A stretch of DNA of 64,000 bases from Megaleporinus macrocephalus (GCA_021613375.1 CM038716.1:12909774-12973773), one strand, 5' to 3'. Positions 1-11,455 are shown, counted from the stretch's first letter. Notes: generated by a model not told the origin, from the sequence alone. Translations and numbers: made by a program.

Positions 1-1072
1 TGATCGCTGTGATGGTCAGAGTTGATGACTGTGATGGTCAGAGTTGATCACTGTAATGGTCAGAGTTGATGACTGTAATGGTCAGAGTTAATCAGTATAA
101 TGGTCAGAGTTGATGACTGTAATGGTCAGAGTTGATCACTGTGATGGTCAGAGTTGATCACTGTAATGGTCAGAGTTGATCGCTGTGATGGTCAAAGTTG
201 ATCGCTGTAATGGTCAGAGTTAATCACTGTGATGGTCAGAGTTGATCACTGTAATGGTCAGAGTTGATCGCTGTAATGGTCAGAGTTGATCGCTGTAATG
301 GTCAGAGTTAATCACTGTAATGGTCAGAGTTGATGACTGTAATGGTCAGAGTTGATCGCTGTGATGGTCAGAGTTGATCACTGTAATGGTCAGAGTTGAT
401 CGCTGTAATGGTCAGAGTTGATCAATGTAATGGTCAGAGTTGATCACTGTAATGGTCAGAGTTGATCACTGTAATGGTCAGAGTTGATCAATGTAATGGT
501 CAGAGTTGATCACTGTAATAGTCAGAGTTGATCACTGTAATGATCAGAGTTGATCAATGTAATGGTCAGAGTTGATCAATGTAATGGTCAGAGTTGATCG
601 CTGTGATGGTCAGAGTTGATCACTGTAATAGTCAGAGTTGATCACTGTAATGATCACAGTTGATCACTGTAATGGTCAGAGTTGATCGCTGTAATGGTCA
701 GAGTTGATCAATGTAATGGTCAGAGTTGATCGCTGTAATGGTCAGAGTTAATCACTGTAATGGTCAGAGTTGATGACTGTAATGGTCAGAGTTGATCGCT
801 GTGATGGTCAGAGTTGATCACTGTAATGGTCAGAGTTGATCGCTGTAATGGTCAGAGTTGATCAATGTAATGGTCAGAGTTGATCACTGTAATGGTCAGA
901 GTTGATCACTGTAATGGTCAGAGTTGATCACTGTAATGGTCAGAGTTGATCACTGTAATAGTCAGAGTTGATCACTGTAATGATCAGAGTTGATCACTGT
1001 AATGGTCAGAGTTGATCAATGTAATGGTCAGAGTTGATCACTGTAATGGTCAGAGTTGATCACTGTGATACT
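1..1072. repeat. 22-bp minisatellite, left block
   Basis: About 48 head-to-tail copies of a 22-bp unit, consensus TGATCACTGTAATGGTCAGA plus GT. Variation is concentrated at a few positions (ATCACTG, ATCGCTG, ATGACTG, ATCAATG; GTAATGG, GTGATGG, GTAATAG). The left edge is cut by the window start. The same unit resumes at 2676 after a 42-bp array and a short spacer, so one array has probably been split, or two were seeded from the same unit. No coding potential. Confidence 0.97.
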
Positions 1073-1075
1073 ATA

Positions 1076-2256
1076 ATGTTGGTGTTTCTAATAAAGTGGC
1101 CAGTCAGTGGAGGTATAAGATGGGTGTTTCTAATAAAGTGGCCAGTCAGTGCAGTGGAAGTATAAGAATGGGTGTTTCTAATAAAGTGGCCAGTTAGTGG
1201 AAGTATAAGATGGGTGTTTCTAAAAAAGTGGCCAGTCAGTGAAAGTATAAGATGGGTGTTTCTAATAAAGTGACCAATCAGTGGAGGTATAAGATGGGTG
1301 TTTCTAATAAAGTGGCCAGTCAGTAGAAGTATAAGGTGGGTGTTTCTAATAAAGTGGCCAGTCAGTGGAAGTATAAGGTTGGTGTTTCTAATAAAGTGGC
1401 CAGTCAGTAGAAGTATAAGGTGGGTGTTTCTAATAAAGTGGCCAGTCAGTGGAGGTATAAGATGGGTGTTTCTAATAAAGTGGCCAGTCAGTGGAGGTAT
1501 AAGATGGGTGTTTCTAATAAAGTGGCCAGTCAGTGGACGTATAAGGTGGGTGTTTCTAATAAAGTGGCCAGTCAGTGGAGGTATAAGGTGGGTGTTTCTA
1601 ATAAAGTGGCCAGTCAGTGGAGGTATAAGGTGGGTGTTTCTAATAAAGTGGCCAGTCAGTGGAAGTATAAGGTTGGTGTTTCTAATAAAGTGGCCAGTCA
1701 GTAGAAGTATAAGGTGGGTGTTTCTAATAAAGTGGCCAGTCAGTGGAGGTATAAGATGGGTGTTTCTAATAAAGTGGCCAGTCAGTGGAGGTATAAGATG
1801 GGTGTTTCTAATAAAGTGGCCAGTCAGTGGACGTATAAGGTGGGTGTTTCTAATAAAGTGACCAGTCAGTGGAGGTATAAGATGGGTGTTTCTAATAAAG
1901 TGGCCAGTCAGTGGAGGTATAAGGTGGGTGTTTCTAATAAAGTGGCCAGTCAGTGGAGGTATAAGGTGGGTGTTTCTAATAAAGTGGCCAGTCAGTGGAG
2001 GTATAAGATGGGTGTTTCTAATAAAGTGGCCAGTCAGTGGACGTATAAGGTGGGTGTTTCTAATAAAGTGACCAGTCAGTGGAGGTATAAGATGGGTGTT
2101 TCTAATAAAGTGGCCAGTCAGTGGAGGTATAAGGTGGGTGTTTCTAATAAAGTGGCCAGTCAGTGGAGGTATAAGGTGGGTGTTTCTAATAAAGTGGCCA
2201 GTCAGTGGAGGTATAAGGTGGGTGTTTCTAATAAAGTGGCCAGTCAGTGGAGGTAG
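1076..2256. repeat. 42-bp minisatellite
   Basis: About 28 copies of a 42-bp unit built on GGTGTTTCTAATAAAGTGGC followed by CAGTCAGTGGAGGTATAAG. Because 42 is divisible by 3 and some frames lack stops, repetitive ORFs of up to 187 codons appear; they are not genes. A higher-order period is visible: the variant CAGTGGACGT occurs at 1531, 1825 and 2035, spaced 294 (7 units) and 210 (5 units). The core is the reverse complement of the short motif tandemly present at 50497-50697 and once near 43505. Confidence 0.96.
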
Positions 2257-2675
2257 GTAGCAGTATAATACAGTAGATCTGTAGTGAGGGAGTCAGGACA
2301 GCAGTGGTACAGCGTGTTCTCCACTACAGCTGTATGAATGATGGATATCATGTGACCCAGACTGTATTAAGTGATCTGAAACGTGATCTTCTGAAATGTT
2401 CTTCTGTGTAAAGACGCAAATCCAGCTGCACGAGCTCGACGTGGTGAGAACACATTTCTCTTCCTCTCAGGAATCCCAGACCCATAATTCCCTGCTGCTG
2501 GCTTTCCAGTGTGATCCAGGTTCTCCGATGCAGTCCCTCTGTATTTATTGGTTAGTGCTAAATGGAAATCACTTGGTGATCACTGTGGCTGCGAGTAAAT
2601 TGGTTGCCAGGGTATCCAAGGTGGTTGTTAGGGTAGTATCAGGTTTTTTCTAGAGTGTGGCTGGGCTGCTGATTG
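2257..2675. other. Spacer between minisatellites
   Basis: A 0.42-kb non-repetitive stretch separating the 42-bp array from the right block of the 22-bp array. The longest ORF (2396-2653, 85 codons) resembles nothing I recognise and has no supporting features. I see no RNA gene or regulatory site in it. Confidence 0.6.
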
Positions 2676-5600
2676 ATTACTCTAATGGTCAGAGTTGATC
2701 ACTGTAATGGTCAGAGTTGATCGCTGTAATGGTCAGAGTTGATCGCTGTAATGGTCAGAGTTGATGACTGTAATGGTCAGAGTTGATGACTGTAATGGTC
2801 AGAGTTGATCGCTGTAATGGTCAGAGTTGATCGCTGTAATGGTCAGAGTTGATCGCTGTAATGGTCAGAGTTGATCACTGTAATGGTCAGAGTTGATGAC
2901 TGTAATGGTCAGAGTTGATCGCTGTAATGGTCAGAGTTGTTCACTGTAATGGTCAGAGTTGATCACTGTAATGGTCAGAGTTGATCACTGTAATGGTCAG
3001 AGTTGATCGCTGTAATGGTCAGAGTTGATGACTGTAATATGGTCAGAGTTGATCGTTGTAATGGTCAGAGTTGATCACTGTAATGGTCAGAGTTGATCGC
3101 TGTAATGGTCAGAGTTGATCGCTGTAATGGTCAGAGTTGATGACTGTAATGGTCAGAGTTGATCGCTGTAATGGTCAGAGTTGATGACTGTAATGGTCAG
3201 AGTTGATCACTGTAATGGTCAGAGTTGATCACTGTAATGGTCAGAGTTGATGACTGTAATGGTCAGAGTTGATCGTTGTAATGGTCAGAGTTGATCACTG
3301 TAATGGTCAGAGTTGATCGCTGTAATGGTCAGAGTTGATCACTGTAATGGTCAGAGTTGATCACTGTAATGGTCAGAGTTGTTCACTGTAATGGTCAGAG
3401 TTGATCGCTGTAATGGTCAGAGTTGTTCACTGTAATGGTCAGAGTTGATCGCTGTGATGGTCAGAGTTGATGACTGTAATGGTCAGAGTTGATCGCTGTA
3501 ATAGTCAGAGTTGATCACTGTAATGGTCAGAGTTGATCGCTGTAATGGTCAGAGTTGATCACTGTAATGGTCAGAGTTGATCGCTGTAATGGTCAGAGTT
3601 GATGACTGTAATAGTCAGAGTTGATGACTGTAATGGTCAGAGTTGATCACTGTAATGGTCAGAGTTGATCACTGTAATGGTCAGAGTTGATCACTGTAAT
3701 GGTCAGAGTTGATGACTGTAATGGTCAGAGTTGATGACTGTTGATCACTGTAATGGTCAGAGTTGATCACTGTAATGGTCAGAGTTGATCACTGTAATGA
3801 TCAGAGTTGATCACTGTAATGGTCAGAGTTGATCACTGTATTGGTCAGAGTTGATCACTGTAATGGTCAGAGTTGATCACTGTAATGGTCAGAGTTGATC
3901 ACTGTATTGGTCAGAGTTGATGACTGTAATGGTCAGAGTTGATGACTGTTGATCACTGTAATGGTCAGAGTTGATCACTATAATGGTCAGAGTTGATCAC
4001 TGTAATGATCAGAGTTGATCACTGTAATGGTCAGAGTTGATCACTGTAATGGTCAGAGTTGATCACTGTAATGGTCAGAGTTGATCACTGTAATAGTCCG
4101 AGTTGATCGCTGTAATGGTCAGAGTTGATCGCTGTAATGGTTAGAGTTGATGACTGTAATGGTCAGAGTTGATCTCTGTATTGGTCAGAGTTGATCACTG
4201 TAATGGTCAGAGTTGATCACTGTAATGGTCAGAGCTGATCTCTGTATTGGTCAGAGTTGATCACTGTAATGGTCAGAGTTGATCACTGTAATGGTCAGAG
4301 TTGATCGCTGTAATAGTCAGAGTTGATCGCTGTAATGCTCAGAGTTGATCGCTGTATTGGTCAGAGTTGATCACTGTAATGGTCAGAGTTGATCACTGTA
4401 ATAGTCAGAGTTGATCACTGTAATGGTCAGAGTTGATCACTGTAATGGTCAGAGTTGATCGCTGTAATGGTCAGAGTTGATGACTGTAATGGTCAGAGTT
4501 GATCGTTGTAATGGTCAGAGTTGATCACTGTAATGGTCAGAGTTGATCGCTGTAATGGTCAGAGTTGATCGCTGTAATGGTCAGAGTTGATGACTGTAAT
4601 GGTCAGAGTTGATCGCTGTAATGGTCAGAGTTGATGACTGTAATGGTCAGAGTTGATCACTGTAATGGTCAGAGTTGATCACTGTAATGGTCAGAGTTGA
4701 TGACTGTAATGGTCAGAGTTGATCGTTGTAATGGTCAGAGTTGATCACTGTAATGGTCAGAGTTGATCGCTGTAATGGTCAGAGTTGATCACTGTAATAG
4801 TCAGAGTTGATCACTGTAATGGTCAGAGTTGATCGCTGTAATGGTCAGAGTTGATCACTGTAATGGTCAGAGTTGATCGCTGTAATGGTCAGAGTTGATG
4901 ACTGTAATAGTCAGAGTTGATGACTGTAATGGTCAGAGTTGATCACTGTAATGGTCAGAGTTGATCACTGTAATGGTCAGAGTTGATCGCTGTAATGGTC
5001 AGAGTTGATGACTGTAATGGTCAGAGTTGATGACTGTTGATCACTGTAATGGTCAGAGTTGATCACTGTAATGGTCAGAGTTGATCACTGTAATGATCAG
5101 AGTTGATCACTGTAATGGTCAGAGTTGATCACTGTATTGGTCAGAGTTGATCACTGTAATGGTCAGAGTTGATCACTGTATTGGTCAGAGTTGATGACTG
5201 TTGATCACTGTAATGGTCAGAGTTGATCACTATAATGGTCAGAGTTGATCACTGTAATGATCAGAGTTGATCACTGTAATGGTCAGAGTTGATCACTGTA
5301 ATGGTCAGAGTTGATCACTGTAATGGTCAGAGTTGATCACTGTAATAGTCCGAGTTGATCGCTGTAATGGTCAGAGTTGATCGCTGTAATGGTTAGAGTT
5401 GATGACTGTAATGGTCAGAGTTGATCTCTGTATTGGTCAGAGTTGATCACTGTAATGGTCAGAGTTGATCACTGTAATGGTCAGAGCTGATCTCTGTATT
5501 GGTCAGAGTTGATCACTGTAATGGTCAGAGTTGATCACTGTAATGGTCAGAGTTGATCGCTGTAATAGTCAGAGTTGATCGCTGTAATGCTCAGAGTTGA

Positions 5601-6946
5601 TCGCTGTATTGGTCAGAGTTGATCACTGTAATGGTCAGAGTTGATCACTGTAATAGTCAGAGTTGATCACTGTAATAGTCCGAGTTGATCGCTGTAATGG
5701 TCAGAGTTGATGACTGTAATGGTCAGAGTTGATGACTGTAATGGTCAGAGTTGATAACTGTAATGGTCAGAGTTGATCACTGTAATGGTCAGAGTTGATC
5801 GCTGTAATGGTCAGAGTTGATGACTGTAATGGTCAGAGTTGATGACTGTTGATCACTGTAATGGTCAGAGTTGATCACTGTAATGGTCAGAGCTGATCTC
5901 TGTATTGGTCAGAGTTGATCACTGTGATGGTCAGAGTTGATCGCTGTAATAGTCAGAGTTGATCGCTGTAATGCTCAGAGTTGATCGCTGTATTGGTCAG
6001 AGTTGATCACTGTAATGGTCAGAGTTGATCACTGTAATAGTCAGAGTTGATCACTGTAATAGTCCGAGTTGATCGCTGTAATGGTCAGAGTTGATGACTG
6101 TAATGGTCAGAGTTGATCACTGTAATGGTCAGAGTTGATCACTGTAATGATCTGAGTTGATCGCTGTAATGGTCAGAGTTGATCGCTGTAATGGTCAGAG
6201 TTGATCACTGTAATGGTCAGAGTTGATGACTGTAATGGTCAGAGTTGATCGCTGTAATGCTCAGAGTTGATCACTGTAATGGTCAGAGTTGATCACTGTA
6301 ATGGTCAGAGTTGATCACTGTAATGGTCAGTGTTGATCGCTGTAATGGTCAGAGTTGATCGCTGTAATGGTCAGAGTTGATCACTGTAATGGTCAGAGTT
6401 GATCACTGTAATAGTCAGAGTTGATCACTGTAATGGTCAGAGTTGATCACTGTAATGGTCAGAGTTGATCACTGTAATGGTCAGTGTTGATCGCTGTAAT
6501 GGTCAGAGTTGATCGCTGTAATGGTCAGAGTTGATCACTGTAATGGTCAGAGTTGATCACTGTAATAGTCAGAGTTGATCACTGTAATAGTCCGAGTTGA
6601 TCGCTGTAATGGTCAGAGTTGATCGCTGTAATGGTCAGAGTTGATGACTGTAATGGTCAGAGTTGATGACTGTAATGGTCAGAGTTGATCGCTGTAATGG
6701 TCAGAGTTGATCGCTGTAATGGTCAGAGTTGATTGCTGTAATGGTCAGAGTTGATCACTGTAATGGTCAGAGTTGATCGCTGTAATGGTCAGAGTTGATC
6801 GCTGTAATGATCAGAGTTGATCACTGTAATGGTCAGAGTTGATCACTGTAATAGTCAGAGTTGATCACTGTAATGGTCAGAGTTGATCACTGTAATGGTC
6901 AGAGTTGATCACTGTAATGGTCAGGGTTGATCACTGTAATGGTCTC
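2676..6946. repeat. 22-bp minisatellite, right block with higher-order repeats
   Basis: About 194 copies of the same 22-bp unit as 1-1072. Rare variants recur at fixed offsets, revealing long internal duplications. GGTTAGAG occurs at 4139 and 5391, GATCTCTG at 4171 and 5423, AGAGCTGATC at 4231 and 5483 (offset 1252 in each case). GATCGTTGTA occurs at 3051 and 4501, and at 3271 and 4721 (offset 1450). A shorter echo of AGAGCTGATC lies at 5889, 406 bp after 5483. Truncated units (GACTGTTGATCACTG) mark junctions near 3737, 3945, 5033 and 5195. Not coding. Confidence 0.96.
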
Positions 6947-6954
6947 TTACTGAG

Positions 6955-7531
6955 ATCATTTTTTTGTTTTCTGAGTTCCTAAGAAAACAGTCCAGCAGGT
7001 CCAGAACGCAGCAGCTGGGATCCTAACAAACACTAAACAGATCTCAGATCAGTCCTGTTTTAAAAGAGCTGCACTGACTACCTGTATCTTTTAGAACAGA
7101 CTTTAAACTTCTGTACTCATCTATAAAACTCTAGATAATCTAGAACCTGCTACATCACAGAACGTCTCTTTGCCTATGTTCCAGCTGCTGATCTTAGATC
7201 TGCAGATACTGACCTTCTGTACAAACACCTTCAGTAACATACAGAGAACCTGGAGAACCTCTTTCAGCTCTTCTGCTTCTAAACTGTGGAGCTCAGTTCA
7301 GTTTCTATTAGACAGTCCAGCTCAGAGTCACTTTACTACACAGTTAATAACGTCTCTCTGTAACTCAGAGCTTCAGTAAAACTTCTTAGAAGCTATAAAT
7401 TTGAACTTTGTCTTTGGCTAATAACGTATTACTGATGAAAACTGTCTGTAAAGTACTTTGAGCTGCCACTGGTATGAAAAGTGCTCTGAATAAAGATTAT
7501 TATTATTAGTAGTAGTAGTAGTATTATATTT
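6955..7531 (+). mobile_element. 5'-truncated L2/CR1-like LINE, 3' end
   Basis: Reading plus, the stretch resembles the C-terminal end of the reverse transcriptase ORF of L2-clade fish non-LTR retrotransposons. It begins with a VQNAAAGILTNTK-like segment and continues through a degenerate region with SKLWSSVQ near 7290. The tail carries CTTTGAGCTGCCACTGGTAT and AATAAAG, followed by (ATT)n/(AGT)n at 7495-7531, the expected simple-repeat terminus. An in-frame stop and loss of the upstream ORF show it is a dead 5'-truncated insertion. The family call is from recall of teleost repeats; clade uncertain. Confidence 0.7.
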
Positions 7532-8156
7532 TTCTGCTACTCTTAGCATTTTGTGTTTTGCTGGGTCAATCTCAAATGTTTTGCTTTGAGAAGGACTCTC
7601 TTGTCTCTTGGCACTGCAGTGCTGTTTAATGCAAACACTAGAACTAGTTCAATTGTTCTAGAATTATGGCGGAGGAATACGGTTCTGTACGGTTAATTAG
7701 CACAGAAGGGAAGTGGCATTTAACAGATATGCAAAAGGGAAACAGACCCACCAATCAAAGTATATTAATAATAAAATATATATATACACATATCTCAATA
7801 GAAGACCAAAGGCTTGGAATAAATTTCATAGCCCTCTCAGTGGAATTGGAAATGATGCAATATGCAATAGCTTTGTTACGGATTCTAGCTGTTGCTGGGG
7901 CTTTCGGCGGGAGCGGTCTGTTCCAAGCCAGGCTTTATGTGCCCGAGTCTTCCACTCGGACGCTGGATTTCTTTGAAGAATGTAGGACGATGACAGGCTT
8001 TTTCTCTTTCTTTAACATTCATGGAACCTGCTCACCCCATAGAAAGACCTTCTGCAGGAGTTTTTAAGTCGTCCGTACACCTGAAAGTTGTTCAGGTCAA
8101 ACCAAGTAGTCGATCATCAGCTCAGCAAAGCTGTAAGTAACCTGTTGTACTGGCGC
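7532..8156. other. Low-copy stretch, no recognised gene
   Basis: Unrecognised sequence with one 133-codon plus-strand ORF (7666-8067) starting MAEEYGSVRLIS. The ORF has no domain I recognise, no similarity to its surroundings and ordinary composition; a second frame over the same stretch is also open, so chance is likely. It could be a terminal exon or part of an older transposon, but nothing in the sequence supports that. Confidence 0.3.
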
Positions 8157-8880
8157 CATCTACACTTTTAACCCCTAATTAGTTTCTGTGTAAAGAGTTT
8201 CTGTACTGATGCTTAAAAACTAAAGTTTTATTTAATTACTTAAAATGTTTTAGTATGTTCTACTATTTTGAAAGAAGAACTGAGTACACTAATATTTTTA
8301 AGTTGAACAAACTTAAAACATCAGCTTTTAGCTTGGACCACGCCCCTGTAGCACCTTGCCAGATTCTCATTGGTCAGTTCAGTCAAGACTAGTTTGAGTT
8401 GTTTAGTGGAGCTTGTAAAGGTTTTGAAGTCTTTTTCTATTTTCACTGTGAGATTTGGTGTTTTCTGTGTTTAACTTTAAAACCAGTCATCATCACTACT
8501 GAACCCTTCAAGAGTCAGAATCATCCTAGATGATCCCAGTGATGTAGTTTTAAATAAAATTAAACTAAATGTAACTGCTGTCTGTGTTCTTTTGATGAAG
8601 GAGAACATCAGCTTTTTATAGAGACTAGTTTAAAATTAACTTAATTCTGATTACAGGAAACTCAATGTTGAGTTGAATTAAATGGTCAGTAGGATTGACT
8701 TTACAAACAATTTAGATTTCATTGTATTCAACTCAAATGATCACTTCCAGTCTATTTGATATTTAAGTTGATTTTACTCAAACCTTTTGATTTTCTCTAG
8801 TTTGCATTACTTCAATATTTTAAAGCAATCACTTGACTCGAACTCTAAGTTCTTAACAAGTTCTATGTTGACAATAAGAA
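8157..8880 (+). mobile_element. TACACTG-ended nonautonomous element, internally deleted copy
   Basis: Aligns by eye with 12125-13157. It shares the 5' end (TACACTTTTAACCC here), the segment around GACCACGCCCCTGTAGCACC, the block from AACCAGTCATCATCACTACT onward, and the 3' block with GTTGAGTTGAATTAAATGG. Relative to the longer copy it lacks about 300 bp of internal sequence (equivalent of 12440-12745) and its 3' terminus is decayed. No transposase ORF, so it is nonautonomous. Confidence 0.75.
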
Positions 8881-9074
8881 AAATGGATTATTAATTTCGT
8901 ATTGGATGTCACTAGGCTGTCGCTAAGGCCCAGAAATCTAGATTTTAGCTCAGTGTATGCACCTTACTCTGATTTCTTTGCTATTCCTTCTTAAATCACT
9001 GTTGGAGTGCTGAAACTACATTCTTTTCAAAATGAAAGATTGAAATATGCTCCACCTTCTAGTTGATCTACGTT

Positions 9075-9374
9075 AAAGACAACTTTATTTATTAACCAAA
9101 GAGTCAACCAAAGTGCTGTACAATAAAATAAAAGAAATAATCATAAAAGAAAATAATAAAAGGCAAAGTCCCTACATGGGAAAATAATTATATCTAATAG
9201 AAAAGTCACTAATATCAAAATAAAACCAGTAAATCAGAAAAAAAAACCTCTCTGAAGTGATTCAAATGCTTGAGTAAATAAATAGGTTTTTCAAATATAA
9301 AGGTTTTATGTAAAATGGAAGGCTGTTCCAGAGTTTACGACAGCTGGCTTGAAGAACGCAGTGACCGAGAGGAC
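9075..9374 (-). mobile_element. LINE-like 3' fragment, antisense (left part)
   Basis: Reads as the 3' end of a fish LINE in reverse orientation: a T/A-rich 3' terminus near 9075, then (minus strand) the end of an RT ORF. It is interrupted at 9374 by the MITE at 9375-10100 and continues at 10101 with GAGGCATAAAAACAAAGCAT and then a CAGGGAACCAATGCAGG segment, typical of the same antisense fish repeat. Age order is LINE first, MITE second. Family assignment is by recall. Confidence 0.55.
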
Positions 9375-10100
9375 CCTTACAAAAAAGAAGCTTATTCAAG
9401 TGTGCCATTAGTTTACTTCCTTTAAACTAAAAAGAAGTGAGTATACTTTCCGTTTACTTTTTATGTACTTCTCAGTGATATACTAAACACAATTATACTT
9501 AAGTATACTTGGGTTATACTGACAAGTATATAGAACAGTCTAAGTATATTCAGCCTTTACTTGTACTTCATCTTTGGTTGAGATATACTTAAAAGTATAA
9601 GTAAGTATTCTTGTCCTGCACAAAAAGCATCCAGTACAACACGTGTTTGGAATGTTTTTTATAAAGATTCAAATATGTTGCTTAATCTGAGAATGTCTTG
9701 TTAATTTTATGTGTCCACTAGTGAGTAAATAAATGTTAAAGTAGAAAATACCCTTAAACCTAGTCATATACTTTAAAGTATTATAATAAGTTCATAGTAA
9801 GGAAACTTACACATATCCTTTTGAAGATGAATTAACAAACTAGTAAACTAACATTAAACCCATAAGTTTACTTTAAGTTTTCTACTCTTACACTTAAAAT
9901 GTACATAAAAGGATATTTTCATAAACTAAAAAGTGGGCCAATTTAGTGCCAAGGAGTATTAAAATAGTACATAAACAAGTGTACTACTAGTACAATGATA
10001 TTAGTATAGTAACTACATAAAGTATACTTGAAAAATATACTTTAAATTTCCTTAAGTTTATTTAATAGAATAACTTTAAGTATACTTATTTTCTGTAAGG
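9375..10100. mobile_element. Palindromic MITE with CCTTACA termini
   Basis: A 726-bp AT-rich element bounded by CCTTACAAAAAA at the left and the inverse TTTTCTGTAAGG at the right, rich in AAGTATACTT-type short palindromes. It has no ORF, so it must be mobilised in trans. It sits inside an antisense LINE fragment. A diagnostic internal segment (TGTCCTGCACAAAAAGCATC at ~9614) occurs in reverse orientation near 43805 and 51325, so the family has at least three members here. I could not define a convincing target duplication. Confidence 0.75.
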
Positions 10101-10225
10101 CGAGGCATAAAAACAAAGCATGTCAGAAATGTAGCTTGAAGCCAAACCATGTAAAATATTTTAAACTCAAAGCAGAATCTCACAGGGAACCAATGCAGGG
10201 GGGCTCATTGGCTCACTGGCTCAGG
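10101..10225 (-). mobile_element. LINE-like 3' fragment, antisense (right part)
   Basis: Continuation of the antisense LINE relic interrupted at 9374. It includes GTCAGAAATGTAGCTTGAAG and a CAGGGAACCAATGCAGG segment typical of these fish repeats. The 3' boundary is unclear. Confidence 0.5.
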
Positions 10226-10465
10226 AAGGTTCATTACTGTTGTAGTCAAGACCACTACACTGAGTCCAGGACTTTAAGTGACTGGGACGGCACTCTTTAC
10301 CACTGCATTTGTTGCCCACATAACCAGACAGAATGTTTAAACTTACTATAACCCCACACTCTGCAGGGGTCAGAAGGTTGTTTGGCACCCCAAACTCGGC
10401 AGGGGTCCCAGAGATCACAGATTGCAGATTGACTTTGGGGGGAACCTTATTTAGAAATACTTCAT
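10226..10465. other. Unassigned spacer
   Basis: No recognised element. A 128-codon minus ORF (10221-10607) overlaps it and the neighbouring Tc1-like fragment; it runs antisense to recognisable transposase-like sequence, so I treat it as a shadow. Confidence 0.4.
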
Positions 10466-10680
10466 CAACGTTCTCATGATCCCAAACATGGTCACAATGA
10501 AATATGAAGGTGGGAGCATCATGACACGGTGCTGTTTCTATGCTACCAATACTGGAGCATTGAATTAAACATGAACCAGGACGTATTACAGGAGAATTTA
10601 ATCTCATCGGCCAAGAAACTGTATGTGGGTAGATGTTTCACCAAGAGAGGGACCTCAAGCATACAGCCAGGATAACTCAT
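10466..10680 (+). pseudogene. Tc1-like transposase fragment
   Basis: Conceptual translation shows two degenerate landmarks of Tc1/mariner transposases. A KYEGGSIM segment precedes the second catalytic Asp region, and a FHQERDLKHTARIT segment (from 10637) corresponds to the family's FQQDNDPKHT-type motif. Here the DND is altered to ERD, so the catalytic Asp is lost. Frames change between the segments. This is an old inactive fragment of a cut-and-paste transposon. Confidence 0.65.
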
Positions 10681-10683
10681 CCC

Positions 10684-10790
10684 CATACCATGACATTCCC
10701 ATCATCATGCTTCACTGTGGATGTTCTTGGGATCAAATACTCTACCTTACTTTCTCCAAACACAGTGAGCTGGATTGGCCCTCACAACGT
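10684..10790 (-). pseudogene. Second Tc1-like fragment, opposite orientation
   Basis: The run CATCATGCTTCACTGTGGAT followed by TTCTTGGGATCAAATACTC resembles the antisense of the segment encoding the GG(S/I)IM region in another Tc1-like family. It abuts the plus-oriented fragment ending at 10680, so two relics have been joined tail to tail. Recall-based and short; moderate to low certainty. Confidence 0.4.
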
Positions 10791-10990
10791 TGGTGAACTG
10801 AAGACCGGCTGCCCACAATGCTGGAAAAAGCCATTGACTTCTTACCGAAGACGATTATCTCAAAGCTAAAACCACAGCCAACCCTGGACCTGCTGAAGTG
10901 GTTGAGTATGTGGTTTACAAGCCAAGACCATGAAGTGGTTTCACAGCCAAAAATGAAAACTGAAACCCAAATAGGCCCATACGCCATCTA

Positions 10991-11023
10991 CTGGCGACCT
11001 GTCCATGGTGTACCCCGTCTCCT
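10991..11023 (+). repeat. Outer left arm: short interspersed repeat segment
   Basis: CTGGCGACCTGTCCATGGTG followed by TACCCCGTCTCCT. This is a segment of a very common teleost interspersed repeat. Its inverted copy lies at 11332-11364, so the two flank and enclose the fold-back element between them. Confidence 0.7.
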
Positions 11024-11025
11024 TC

Positions 11026-11289
11026 AAACAACCCAGTATTATTTACAGTTCTCATCTAATACCTGCTTTGACTGCTCAGTACTTCTTTATGATAAATCAA
11101 GATTTGCTGCTGAAGGACCTGAACACATTCATACAATGTCTGGGGCGTCCAGGAGAAATCTGGAACCTAACTTTGTTCTTCAAACTGGAGCTCAAGATCT
11201 GATCTACTTCAATCTTGATTTATCTTAATGAAGTACTGAGCAGTCAAAGCAGGTATTAGATGAGAACTGATAATAATACTGGGTTGTTT
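11026..11289. mobile_element. Fold-back element with 79-bp inverted arms
   Basis: Left arm 11026-11104 begins AAACAACCCAGTATTATT. Right arm 11211-11289 ends AATAATACTGGGTTGTTT. The arms match at 75 of 79 positions by hand alignment, around a 106-bp centre. A 52-bp piece of the right arm recurs at 14647-14698, which shows the arm is a mobile or dispersed sequence rather than a local accident. No coding capacity; minus and plus ORFs here are incidental. Confidence 0.8.
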
Positions 11290-11455
11290 CCACAAGGAGG
11301 GGCTGGAGCCAATCCCAGCATCATCAGGCGAAGGACGTGGGGTACACCATGGACAGGTCGCCAGTCCATCGCATGGCCTATTTGGGTTCCAGCCCCTCCG
11401 TGACTCCGACTAGCGTAATAAGTCAGAAGATAATGGATGGTTGGATGATGAAACC
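11290..11455. repeat. Teleost interspersed repeat tail
   Basis: Contains GGGGCTGGAGCCAATCCCAG, the inverted CTGGCGACCTGTCC segment (11332-11364), then AGCCCCTCCGTGACTCCGAC and a decayed tail ending in a GATGGTTGGATGATG-type run. These are parts of a common fish interspersed repeat (SINE-like or LINE 3' region). The orientation switch inside suggests rearrangement. Confidence 0.6.

Noticed and set aside
1298..2256. ORFs of 187 and 180 codons
   Set aside because: 42-bp repeat unit divisible by three; repetitive translation only.
1..6946. CRISPR-like regularly spaced repeats
   Set aside because: The repeats are contiguous tandem units without unique spacers, in a eukaryotic context.
10221..10607. 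128-codon minus ORF as a gene
   Set aside because: Runs antisense to a Tc1-like transposase relic and has no recognisable product.
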